Assembly (NCBI GenBank): GCA_023300255.1
Contig: JALZWC010000631.1
Location: 1-8,165, forward strand
Reading direction: 5' to 3'
DNA from: Saprospiraceae bacterium
GTDB taxonomy: Bacteria > Bacteroidota > Bacteroidia > Chitinophagales > Saprospiraceae
DNA length: 8,165 nucleotides
The notes beneath the pieces are model-generated. The model did no database searches, was not told the origin of the DNA, and saw nothing but the letters and a program-made list of their open reading frames with translations. Both the position numbers and the translations under genes were made by a program. The first letter of the stretch is position 1; each line of letters opens with the position of its first letter. Shown in pieces: positions 1-6,268 of the stretch.

Positions 1-545
1 TCTGTTGAACTGGATGGTGTTCCATCTACATTTAGATACGTACCGCTAGAAACATGAGTACCGAATGGATTTCTAGTCACCGTCATACATTCCTTGGTAA
101 TTAAATTGTTCCACTCCCAAGCTTGACAGCCTAAGAAACCAGCTCCACCAATAATCGTTAACAACATCCAAAAAACGACTCCCTTTTGGTTTTCTCTTTC
201 TCCTTCTTGTACGCCTCTTACCATCGTTACAGAACTAATGATTAATAAGAAGGACATAAAAGTTACGAAAATCAAAGGTGCTCCATGAATACCAAATGGT
301 GCAGTCTGAAAAACAAAATCTGGTACCGGCCAAGAAGGACTACTAAAACGTAATGTTCCATAGGCGATCAAAAACGCCGCAAAAGTAAAAGCATCTGATA
401 ATAGGAAGTACCACATCATCAGCTTACCATAACTTACCTTAAAGGGTTGCTTACCACCAGACCATAATTCCTGCGTAGTTTCGTTACCATGGTCGTTGTG
501 ACCATGTCCGTGTGTCTCATCGTGAACAGCAGTATCGTGTGCCAT
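1..545 (-). CDS. Cytochrome c oxidase subunit III, longer paralogue (partial, C-terminus outside window)
   Basis: Heme-copper oxidase subunit III-type membrane protein, which associates with subunit I and supports proton uptake and turnover stability. Reading from the ATG at 545 the frame stays open for 181 codons to the window edge. Residues 1-20 are hydrophilic and His-rich (six His: 3, 8, 12, 14, 16, 19). Membrane segments follow at about 42-63, 88-109 and 123-142. Family landmarks are the first-helix motif MWYFLLSDAFTFAAF at 44-58 and FLGCQAWEW at 137-145, equivalent to the FLGxQxxEW/Y motif of COX3. The frame then enters a loop (CMTVTRNPFGTHVSSGTY, 153-170) and is cut. The start is preceded by an A-rich leader (AGAAAAATA). 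It lies 92 bp after a shorter subunit III gene; paired cox3 genes after ctaB are common in Bacteroidota. COX3 identity is firm; which of the pair is in the mature oxidase is not known. Confidence 0.93.
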   Translation of the reverse strand, partial: MAHDTAVHDETHGHGHNDHGNETTQELWSGGKQPFKVSYGKLMMWYFLLSDAFTFAAFLIAYGTLRFSSPSWPVPDFVFQTAPFGIHGAPLIFVTFMSFLLIISSVTMVRGVQEGERENQKGVVFWMLLTIIGGAGFLGCQAWEWNNLITKECMTVTRNPFGTHVSSGTYLNVDGTPSSST

Positions 546-559
546 TATTTTTCTTGTCT

Positions 560-626
560 TTAACTGTTAATTTTCAATGTGTGAATTTTGTATGTGTACT
601 ACATTCAAAATTAATCATTCAAAATT
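560..626. repeat. Short direct repeat and small palindrome in the gap between the two cox3 genes
   Basis: The 11-mer CATTCAAAATT occurs at 602-612 and again at 616-626, a 14-bp period, just after the stop codon of the shorter cox3. An 11-bp palindrome, TTAAC-T-GTTAA, lies at 560-570, 15 bp before the next start codon. Both are seen directly. In sequence this AT-rich, short repeats can arise by chance, so no function is assigned. Confidence 0.4.
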
Positions 627-637
627 GCAAATTAGTT

Positions 638-1219
638 CTATGATTGAATTACAAAAAATGTCAATAAGTATAACCAAAGAAAACCTACAAAGTGCCAGTA
701 GATTAACGTCAGTTCAAATCGTAACTTCCTCCTTGGAGTTACGACATATTTCAATGAAAATGCTTGTACCAAAGCTACGGTCAATGCCGCTAAGCCTGCT
801 AAAATATGCGCCGCGTGTACTCCTGAAATTACATACACAAAAGAGCCCGCAGGATTTCCTGTTAGCTCCACACCTATCGAGTGCATATTTAACCAGCCTT
901 GGTATTGTAATACTATAAAAAGTAAGCCTAATATAAAGGCGCTAAATAGCAATCCTTTATACAACTTTTCTTTTCCTGTTTTAAAAAAATGGTACGCAGC
1001 TTGTAAAGCAACACTACTCATTAGAATAACTACCGTATTAATAAAAAACAAATTTGGCAATTTAAATTCTAACCAATTCCCTCCTGCTCTTCTAACGATA
1101 TAAGCACTCGTCAATCCTGCAAATAGCATCATCATGCTGGCGCAAGAAATGACTAGCAAAAACTTCAAAGGGTGCAGTTTACTTCTTCTTACTGTGTTCT
1201 TATCGTTTAATGCCACCAT
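638..1219 (-). CDS. Cytochrome c oxidase subunit III, short five-helix type
   Basis: A 193-residue heme-copper oxidase subunit III-like membrane protein. Hydrophobic segments lie at about 21-43, 56-77, 88-106, 126-148 and 168-191, giving five helices, as in short bacterial COX3 proteins that lack the first two helices of the mitochondrial form. Landmarks are VISGVHAAHILAG (about 130-142), corresponding to the conserved G-x-H-x2-H-x3-G signature, and the terminal YWHFVGFLWLYLLTFF (about 173-188), the typical W-H-F-V-D/G-x-x-W motif. The usual acidic residue in that last motif is Gly here. The ATG at 1219 follows an AATAAAAAAACA leader. The next codon is GTG, but ATG is the better start. It is followed by a second, longer subunit III gene and preceded by ctaB, from which it is separated by a 185-bp foldback repeat. 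The stop is TAG. Confidence 0.93.
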   Translation of the reverse strand: MVALNDKNTVRRSKLHPLKFLLVISCASMMMLFAGLTSAYIVRRAGGNWLEFKLPNLFFINTVVILMSSVALQAAYHFFKTGKEKLYKGLLFSAFILGLLFIVLQYQGWLNMHSIGVELTGNPAGSFVYVISGVHAAHILAGLAALTVALVQAFSLKYVVTPRRKLRFELTLIYWHFVGFLWLYLLTFFVIQS

Positions 1220-1231
1220 TGTTTTTTTATT

Positions 1232-1416
1232 AGAAGTCAGATGTCAGACCGTTCTAGTTAGCTTACGCTAACGGAACTGTCAGATGTCAGACTTTTGACG
1301 TTGCTTACTTTTGATATTGAAGTTGTTTAAATGAAAACAGTCATCGTCTTTACGAATAATCTGTCAACATCATAAATCTGACTTCTGACAGCGCAGCGGT
1401 CTGACTTCTGACTTCT
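1232..1416. repeat. 185-bp foldback (MITE-like) element between ctaB and cox3
   Basis: The outer arms 1232-1251 and 1397-1416 are inverted copies, 20 bp with one mismatch. Nested inside, 1277-1291 and 1377-1391 are inverted copies, 15 bp with one mismatch. All four arms are built from the unit GTCAGA(A/T)GTCAGA. Between the two left arms is a small hairpin (GTTAGC-ttac-GCTAAC, about 1257-1272). The element starts 2 bp beyond the ctaB stop codon and ends 12 bp before the cox3 start codon, so it fills almost the whole gap. It has no ORF. This looks like a non-autonomous mobile or intergenic repeat element. No target-site duplication is obvious, so mobility is inferred only from the terminal inverted repeats. 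Confidence 0.7.
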
Positions 1417-1418
1417 TT

Positions 1419-2321
1419 CTAGATCTTATCAAAATACAAAGCAAAAAGTACTAAAGGCAAATAAATAAAAGAGCTAAACATTAACTGTAAAGCTGCTGCT
1501 TTAGTACATTTTTTATATAAATTCCATCCCAAGCCTGCATAAATCAGACTAGAGACAGCTATAATTATCGCTGAAATAATTCCTGTTGCACCTAATAGAT
1601 AAGGTAAGAAACTAACAGGAATTAAAAATAAAGCATATATCAGAGATTGCATTCCCACACTACTATCTAGTGCACCCGTTTTATTCGGTAATAAATGAAA
1701 TCCTGCTCTTTTATAATCTTCATCTCCAACCCATGCAATGGCAAAGAAATGTGGAAATTGCCAGAAGAATTGCAAGGCAAATAACGCAATTGCTAAACTT
1801 GTCAAAGTGCCTTCCGCTGCTACACTACCAATCATTAGTGGTAATGCTCCAGGGATCGCACCTATAGCTACGGCTGCTGTAGAAACTCGTTTCATTGGCG
1901 TATACACAAAAGAATATAGCACCATTGACAACATCCCTAATAAGCCAGCCCAAGCATTGAAGATAGATAAACAAAATGTACCAGCCATACACATTAAGCC
2001 TGCGGCTAATACAGCTTCCGATACAGACATTCTACCCGCCGCTAAGGGTCGGTTTTCTGTCCGCTTCATCATTTTATCAAAGTCTCTTTCTAGTACTTGG
2101 TTTAAAGCGTTCGCTGCACCTGTTACTAAAAAGCCACCAATTCCTAAAAGCAAAATACCTACCCATGATGGCGTTCCATCAAAGGCAATTAGATAAGCCA
2201 TTATCGCTGAAAAGACGACTGTCAAATTCAACTTGAACTTTACTAATAGATTATAGTCAGTCAACTTATCTCCTAAGCTGCCGAATAATCCTTGTTCTTT
2301 ATTTAATGACTTGCTTCGCAA
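1419..2321 (-). CDS. ctaB: Protoheme IX farnesyltransferase (heme O synthase)
   Basis: UbiA-superfamily prenyltransferase of the inner membrane that adds a farnesyl group to heme B to form heme O, the precursor of the heme A needed by the adjacent aa3 oxidase. At 300 residues it has the normal family length. The first Asp-rich motif is N74-x5-D80-x-D82-x4-R87-T-x-N-R91-P-L (LERDFDKMMKRTENRPL). The second aspartate region is VGDEDYKRAGFHLLPN at 198-213. The conserved YTPMKR is at 140-145 and GALPLMIG at 158-165. About nine hydrophobic segments are visible. No in-frame ATG exists near the N-terminus: a TAA lies two codons upstream. The start is therefore TTG at 2321, behind an AATATAAAAA leader like those of its neighbours, or possibly the TTG at 2264 (residue 20). 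Also called cyoE. Heme A synthase (ctaA) is not in the window. Confidence 0.96.
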   Translation of the reverse strand: MRSKSLNKEQGLFGSLGDKLTDYNLLVKFKLNLTVVFSAIMAYLIAFDGTPSWVGILLLGIGGFLVTGAANALNQVLERDFDKMMKRTENRPLAAGRMSVSEAVLAAGLMCMAGTFCLSIFNAWAGLLGMLSMVLYSFVYTPMKRVSTAAVAIGAIPGALPLMIGSVAAEGTLTSLAIALFALQFFWQFPHFFAIAWVGDEDYKRAGFHLLPNKTGALDSSVGMQSLIYALFLIPVSFLPYLLGATGIISAIIIAVSSLIYAGLGWNLYKKCTKAAALQLMFSSFIYLPLVLFALYFDKI

Positions 2322-2338
2322 TTTTTATATTATTGATT

Positions 2339-2351
2339 AGAGCACTGCTCT
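2339..2351. repeat. 13-bp palindrome upstream of ctaB
   Basis: AGAGCA-C-TGCTCT is a perfect 6-bp inverted repeat around one base, 17 bp before the ctaB start codon and directly adjoining a larger GC-rich hairpin. As RNA it could hardly form a loop, so if it matters it is more likely a DNA site for a dimeric protein. Function unknown. Confidence 0.4.
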
Positions 2352-2352
2352 G

Positions 2353-2399
2353 GAACTCCCCCCGACCCTCTCTTTTTAAGACAGGGTCGGGGAGGGTTC
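2353..2399. repeat. GC-rich hairpin with 17-bp arms between coxA and ctaB
   Basis: The arms 2353-2369 and 2383-2399 are inverted copies with 15 of 17 Watson-Crick pairs (one of the remaining two is a G-U wobble in the minus-strand transcript) around a 13-base loop. The core, CCCCGACCCT/AGGGTCGGGG, is perfect. The arms are far richer in G+C than the flanks. No U-run follows on either strand, so it is not a standard intrinsic terminator. In the coxA-ctaB transcript it would be a very stable stem, which could protect the coxA 3' end, mark a processing site, or partly attenuate ctaB. It could also be a dispersed REP-like element. Confidence 0.75.
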
Positions 2400-2410
2400 T
2401 TGCAAATGCT

Positions 2411-2431
2411 GAATAATTACATTAATTATTC
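2411..2431. repeat. AT-rich inverted repeat just after the coxA stop
   Basis: GAATAATTA and TAATTATTC are perfect 9-bp arms around a 3-base loop, beginning 7 bp after the coxA stop codon in transcription order. The stem is all A-T except one pair, so the structure is weak, and no strong U-tract follows on the minus strand. It may be a minor 3'-end structure or chance. Confidence 0.4.
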
Positions 2432-2438
2432 TAAAAAA

Positions 2439-4310
2439 TTAATGATGTGCGCCTTCGCCATCTGTCAATTCTCCTTCTGCTAATGGTTCTACTTGAGAAA
2501 CGAATTCTTTTCCGTCTTTACCATAATCATACGCCCATCTTGTAACAGTAGGAATCTTACCAGGCCAGTTACCGTGACCAGGGTTGATTGGTGTTGTCCA
2601 CTCTAAAGTATTAGCACCCCATGGGTTACGAGTAGTTACTTTCTTACCTTTCCAAATACTATAGAAGAAGTTCACTACAAATAATACTTGCAAAGCAAAT
2701 ACTACAATTGCAGCAACTGTTATAAACTTATTCATTGCGCCAAAGTGAGAGAAGGCGTCAAATGTATCAAAACGGTAATATCTTCTTGGAACACCTGCTA
2801 GACCTAAGTAATGCATCGGCCAAAATATAGCGTAAGCACCAATTAATGTACCCCAGAAATGAATCTTACCTAAAGTCTCATTCATGAACCGACCATACAT
2901 TTTAGGGTACCAGTTATAGATTCCTGAAAACATCCCAAAAAATGCTGCAATACCCATTACAATATGGAAATGGGCAACTACGAAGTACGTATCATGTAAT
3001 TGAATATCAATTGCAGAGTTACCTAAAAACAAACCAGTTAAACCACCAGAGATAAACATAGATACGAATCCAACTGCAAATAAAGAGGCAGAATTAAATC
3101 GTAAATTACCTCGATAGACGGTCGTAATCCAGTTGAATACTTTTACTGCCGATGGTACGGCAATAATCAAAGTAAACAATACGAAGAAATTAGAAATCCA
3201 AGGATTCACACCTGACATAAACATATGGTGAGCCCATACGATGAAAGATAAGAAAGCGATTGCTAATATAGAAAAGACCATCGCTTTATAACCAAAGATT
3301 GGCTTTCTTGCATGTACAGATAATACCTCTGATACTAAGCCCATCGCTGGAAGAATAATAATATATACCTCAGGGTGACCTAAGAACCAAAATAAATGCT
3401 GGTATAAGATTGGACTACCACCAACATAATCTAAAGCCTGACCACCTACGAATATTTCACTTAAATAAAAACTAGTACCTAATCCTCTATCACACATCAT
3501 CAAAAAGAAACCTGAAGCGAGTACAGGGAAAGATAATAATCCAATAATTGCTGTTACAAAGAATGCCCAAATTGTTAATGGCAACCGCCACATCGTCATT
3601 CCTTTAGTTCGAAGATTTAATACGGTTGTAATATAATTGATACCTCCTAAAAGGACAGATACGACAAAGAATACTAAACTTACCGTCCACATAGTCATCC
3701 CTGTACCAGATCCAGTAGAAGCCTGTGGTAAAGCACTTAATGGTGGATAAGCTGTCCATCCACCAGAGAATGGGCCTGTACTTAAAAATAAAGAAGCGAA
3801 CATGATGGCTCCTGATAAGAAGAAAAACCAATAGGATAGCATATTCAATAATGGCGAAGCCATATCTCTTGCTCCTATTTGAAGCGGTATCAGCAGATTA
3901 CTAAATGTTCCACTCAGTCCGGCTGTCAATACAAAGAAAACGAGAATCGTACCGTGCATCGTTACCAATGCATAGTAAAATTGCGGATCTAATGTACCAA
4001 TACCTTCTGCATCTACCATAATCCAGTTACCCAATAAAGGTCTTAACCAAGAGAAATTTTCTTCTGGAAAACCTAATTGTAAACGGAAAATAATAGACAT
4101 CCCTGCACCGATCAACGCCCAAAACATTCCTGTTATCAAGAATTGTTTTGCGATGATCTTATGGTCCATACTGAAGACATACTTCGTAATGAAGTTGGAT
4201 TGAAACTTATCTCCATGATGGTGATCATGAAAATGGTCATCAAATCCCTGCTCTTCAATCAAAACATCTTCTCTTGTCTTTTCTGGAGCAACAACTGGCG
4301 TGGAACCCAT
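2439..4310 (-). CDS. coxA: Cytochrome c oxidase subunit I (aa3-type, A1 family)
   Basis: Catalytic subunit of the terminal oxidase: it reduces O2 to water at the heme a3/CuB site and pumps protons. At 623 residues it is complete. By family homology the heme a ligands are H119 and H449, the heme a3 ligand is H447, and the CuB ligands are H312, H361 and H362, with Y316 the His-Tyr cross-link partner (GHPEVY, 311-316). E314 in that motif marks the A1 type. D149, N138 and N156 match the D-channel entrance and asparagines, and K390 (AVPSAVKVF) the K-channel lysine, so both proton paths look intact. The N-terminus before the first helix is His-rich (DDHFHDHHH, 24-32) and the C-terminus ends GEGAHH. 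The soluble tail after about residue 555 (RNPWGANTLEW) is typical of Bacteroidota CoxA. It lies 172 bp after coxB, with a perfect hairpin in its leader. Confidence 0.98.
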   Translation of the reverse strand: MGSTPVVAPEKTREDVLIEEQGFDDHFHDHHHGDKFQSNFITKYVFSMDHKIIAKQFLITGMFWALIGAGMSIIFRLQLGFPEENFSWLRPLLGNWIMVDAEGIGTLDPQFYYALVTMHGTILVFFVLTAGLSGTFSNLLIPLQIGARDMASPLLNMLSYWFFFLSGAIMFASLFLSTGPFSGGWTAYPPLSALPQASTGSGTGMTMWTVSLVFFVVSVLLGGINYITTVLNLRTKGMTMWRLPLTIWAFFVTAIIGLLSFPVLASGFFLMMCDRGLGTSFYLSEIFVGGQALDYVGGSPILYQHLFWFLGHPEVYIIILPAMGLVSEVLSVHARKPIFGYKAMVFSILAIAFLSFIVWAHHMFMSGVNPWISNFFVLFTLIIAVPSAVKVFNWITTVYRGNLRFNSASLFAVGFVSMFISGGLTGLFLGNSAIDIQLHDTYFVVAHFHIVMGIAAFFGMFSGIYNWYPKMYGRFMNETLGKIHFWGTLIGAYAIFWPMHYLGLAGVPRRYYRFDTFDAFSHFGAMNKFITVAAIVVFALQVLFVVNFFYSIWKGKKVTTRNPWGANTLEWTTPINPGHGNWPGKIPTVTRWAYDYGKDGKEFVSQVEPLAEGELTDGEGAHH

Positions 4311-4347
4311 AACTTTGATTTTAATTTTTTAAGAGTCCAGCACTTAT

Positions 4348-4385
4348 GATTACTCTTTACTTCAAGTTTGAAGTAAAGAGCAATC
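4348..4385. promoter_or_regulatory. Perfect 13-bp hairpin in the coxA leader
   Basis: CTCTTTACTTCAA (4353-4365) and TTGAAGTAAAGAG (4368-4380) are perfect inverted copies separated by only two bases. After a single mismatch the stem continues with GATT/AATC, giving a 38-bp near-palindrome. It sits 37 bp before the coxA start codon. No U-run follows in the direction of coxA, so it is not a simple terminator. It could be an operator for a dimeric regulator, or an mRNA stem that sets coxA translation or stability relative to coxB. The structure is seen directly; the role is inferred. Confidence 0.6.
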
Positions 4386-4420
4386 TAACTGCTGATATAT
4401 TTTTTTAACAAACACCATTA

Positions 4421-4428
4421 CAAAAGTA
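4421..4428 (-). promoter_or_regulatory. Possible Bacteroidota -7 promoter box upstream of coxA
   Basis: On the minus strand this reads TACTTTTG, matching the Bacteroidota sigma-A -7 consensus TAnnTTTG. It lies about 110 bp before coxA and upstream of the leader hairpin. The nearest clear upstream TTG is about 29 bp away, longer than the usual spacing, so this may be chance in AT-rich DNA. Confidence 0.2.
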
Positions 4429-4482
4429 TATCTTAGGAATGAGTTTGCTTTTCTTGTCAAGGTAGTAAAGTATGCCTTCTAT

Positions 4483-6009
4483 TTATTGCGTTAAAATCCG
4501 CAACTCTGTTCGTCTATTATTCTGTCTACCCTCTGGCGTATCATTTGTGTCAATCGGACGATCTATGCCATACCCTCTTGCAGGAATTCTATCAAGATTA
4601 ACTCCTTTAGAACTCAAGTAACTGGCTACAGAATTTGCACGTGCATCAGATAAGGACAAATTCTTTCCTGCATCTCCTGTACTATCTGTATGTCCCCCTA
4701 CTTCCAATGTCAAATTTGCATAATTGTTCATCGCAGAGACTACATTATCTAATTCAAACCTAGAAAGTGGTGTTAAAGTAGCAGAACCCGTTTCAAAATT
4801 TACATATTTCAGACGAATAATCTTATCTGTATCAGAAGACAATGCCTTGTTGATATTGTCATTGAATTCTGTTTTTCTATTGTTAATTTCAAAATCTAAC
4901 AACTTATCCTTATGTGGGTCACTATCAGAACCACGAATACTTGTTAAATAATAAGAAGTTTGAGCTGCAATCCATTCATCATATTCTCCTTGAGAAACAA
5001 TCTTCACTTCTCTTCTCATACTAAAGTGAGCCTTACCACATAATTCAGCACAAGCTAATTCATAATTGAATGCTTCGAATCTCTTTGGACCATCTGGTTC
5101 TGTCTCATCAAACGGTGTATGCCATTCTGGATATAGTGGATTACCTTCTTTATCTAAAGATCCTAAACGCGCTCTATATTCTTCTGTCGTTGTTGTTGGT
5201 GTGAAAACGAAATAAGTAGGAATACCTGGTACAGCATCCATTTTCACTCTAAAATGAGGTAAATAGAAGTTATGCAATACATCTTGAGCCGTAATCCGAA
5301 CTCTTACTTGCTTACCTACTGGCAATACAATTTCAGATACATGCTGATCATCTAAGTTCTCAATATCTTCCCAATCTTGACCTAATGGATTAACACCGCT
5401 AATCTTTCTAAAATTCTTAGCGCCCAATACGCCATCAGGACCAGGATATCTTAAATCCCATGCAAACTGTTTTCCAGTTGCTTCAATCTCCATATAATCT
5501 ACTCCAATTACTGAAGTTTCTGGAATATCCGCCATTGCTTTGTTCCAGATCGTTAATCCATCTGCTACAAGGTAGAACATCATTAAGGCAGGAATCGCTG
5601 TCCAAATAATTTCTAATTTTGTATCATGTGGTTGGAAGAATGCAACTCTATTCGCTCTACCTCTATATTTAAAAGCAAACCAAAATAAGGCAATTTGTGT
5701 TAAAAAGAACACAATACCTGTTACAATCAAAGTTGTATGAAAAGCACCATCTAACCACACGCCATGCTCTGAAGCTGCCGTATGCGGTCCATATCCTAAA
5801 GTACTTGTTCGATAATAAACAGTACAACCTATACAACCTATCAAGAATGCGACCATAAAGAACACTCCAAAGCGTCCGTTAAAGTCATTGGCAGCCAATT
5901 GTGCAGCTTCCTCTCCTCTAATATCTGAAGCCAATTCAACTAATCGACCTAGCTGTACGACTACAACTCCGATCAAAAGAATACATAATAAAATGAGTAA
6001 ACCAGTCAT
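4483..6009 (-). CDS. coxB: Cytochrome c oxidase subunit II fused to a C-terminal OmpA peptidoglycan-binding domain
   Basis: Subunit II accepts electrons from cytochrome c at its binuclear CuA site and passes them to heme a. Hydrophobic segments lie at about 1-26, 46-66, 90-114 and 131-155; the last two match the usual COX2 hairpin and the first two are extra. The periplasmic cupredoxin domain begins near 168 (QFAWDLRYPG, 181-190). The CuA ligands are all present: H246, then C320-x-E322-x-C324-x3-H328-x2-M331. A polar linker (about 350-394) leads to a complete OmpA domain at about 395-508, with HTDSTGD at 440-446, D442 and R457 in the spacing used to bind the peptide of peptidoglycan, and GRQNNRRTEL at 494-503. 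Subunit II normally ends soon after CuA, so this is a true in-frame fusion in one uninterrupted frame. The ATG at 6009 follows a TAAAATAAAAA leader. It sits between actF and coxA. Confidence 0.97.
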   Translation of the reverse strand: MTGLLILLCILLIGVVVVQLGRLVELASDIRGEEAAQLAANDFNGRFGVFFMVAFLIGCIGCTVYYRTSTLGYGPHTAASEHGVWLDGAFHTTLIVTGIVFFLTQIALFWFAFKYRGRANRVAFFQPHDTKLEIIWTAIPALMMFYLVADGLTIWNKAMADIPETSVIGVDYMEIEATGKQFAWDLRYPGPDGVLGAKNFRKISGVNPLGQDWEDIENLDDQHVSEIVLPVGKQVRVRITAQDVLHNFYLPHFRVKMDAVPGIPTYFVFTPTTTTEEYRARLGSLDKEGNPLYPEWHTPFDETEPDGPKRFEAFNYELACAELCGKAHFSMRREVKIVSQGEYDEWIAAQTSYYLTSIRGSDSDPHKDKLLDFEINNRKTEFNDNINKALSSDTDKIIRLKYVNFETGSATLTPLSRFELDNVVSAMNNYANLTLEVGGHTDSTGDAGKNLSLSDARANSVASYLSSKGVNLDRIPARGYGIDRPIDTNDTPEGRQNNRRTELRILTQ

Positions 6010-6079
6010 TTTTTATTTTATAGTGAATGGTGCCGAATAAATTAAAAAAAATTAAGCCCACTCTGTTTTTCTTATACCA

Positions 6080-6106
6080 CAAAAATAATCCAAGTCTAAT
6101 ATTCAA
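6080..6106 (-). promoter_or_regulatory. Candidate promoter for the cox genes
   Basis: On the minus strand TATTTTTG (6087-6080) matches the Bacteroidota -7 consensus TAnnTTTG, with a TTG (6106-6104) 16 bp upstream as a possible -33 element. That is slightly shorter than the usual 17-23 bp spacing. It lies in the largest gap of the cluster, about 70 bp before coxB and after the actF foldback, which is where a separate cox promoter would be expected. The evidence is motif match and position only. Confidence 0.3.
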
Positions 6107-6151
6107 TTGTCAGACTATTCCTATATTTCTTATTTAGATTTATTCTAAGTA

Positions 6152-6168
6152 GCTCTTTTTTTTAGAGC
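6152..6168. repeat. Small T-loop hairpin between actF and coxB
   Basis: GCTCT (6152-6156) and AGAGC (6164-6168) are inverted copies around a loop of seven T. It adjoins the larger foldback on its coxB side. In the act-to-cox direction it reads GCTCU-A7-AGAGC with no U-tract after it. It is probably part of the neighbouring repeat or a minor structure. Confidence 0.35.
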
Positions 6169-6170
6169 AG

Positions 6171-6266
6171 AGAATAGAGAGTAGAGAACCGAGATAAAAT
6201 ACGTTTAAAAGAAGACGAATTTTGTCGTATATAAACGGAATCTGTCTCTACTCTCTAATCTATTCT
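6171..6266. repeat. Nested foldback repeat directly after actF
   Basis: The outer arms are a perfect 12-bp inverted repeat, AGAGAGTAGAGA at 6176-6187 and TCTCTACTCTCT at 6245-6256. It is extended by AGAAT/ATTCT (6171-6175 and 6262-6266) after a five-base bulge. Inside lie CGTTTA/TAAACG (6202-6207, 6232-6237) and an apical ACGA-attttg-TCGT (6215-6228), so the whole folds into one long interrupted stem. It starts 2 bp after the actF stop codon. The arm at 6216-6256 has a diverged copy upstream of actF. It could act as a 3' stabiliser or partial terminator separating act from cox messages, or be a mobile repeat relic. Confidence 0.65.
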
Positions 6267-6268
6267 AT

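Noticed and set aside
606..613. TAATTTTG on the minus strand as a -7 promoter box for the last cox3 gene
   Set aside because: It matches TAnnTTTG but has no upstream TTG at suitable spacing and falls inside the short CATTCAAAATT direct repeat, so a chance match is likely.
577..918. 113-codon plus-strand open frame opposite the short cox3
   Set aside because: Antisense to a recognisable COX3 gene, with no domain, no leader resembling the other genes and unusual composition.
1738..2196. 152-codon plus-strand open frame opposite ctaB
   Set aside because: It lies wholly antisense to a clearly conserved prenyltransferase gene, and its product is low in recognisable domains. It is a shadow of the real frame.
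2353..2431. Intrinsic terminator after coxA
   Set aside because: The stems are real, but neither is followed by a U-run in the direction of transcription, and ctaB and cox3 continue the same functional set, so they are listed as repeats instead.
4143..4349. 68-codon plus-strand open frame opposite the coxA start
   Set aside because: Antisense to the N-terminus of CoxA and ending in the leader hairpin region; no homology or leader supports it.
4690..4830. Frameshift or assembly join creating the CoxB-OmpA fusion
   Set aside because: The frame is continuous through the linker with no homopolymer run at the junction, and codon use looks the same on both sides. A true fusion is the simplest reading, although raw reads were not available.
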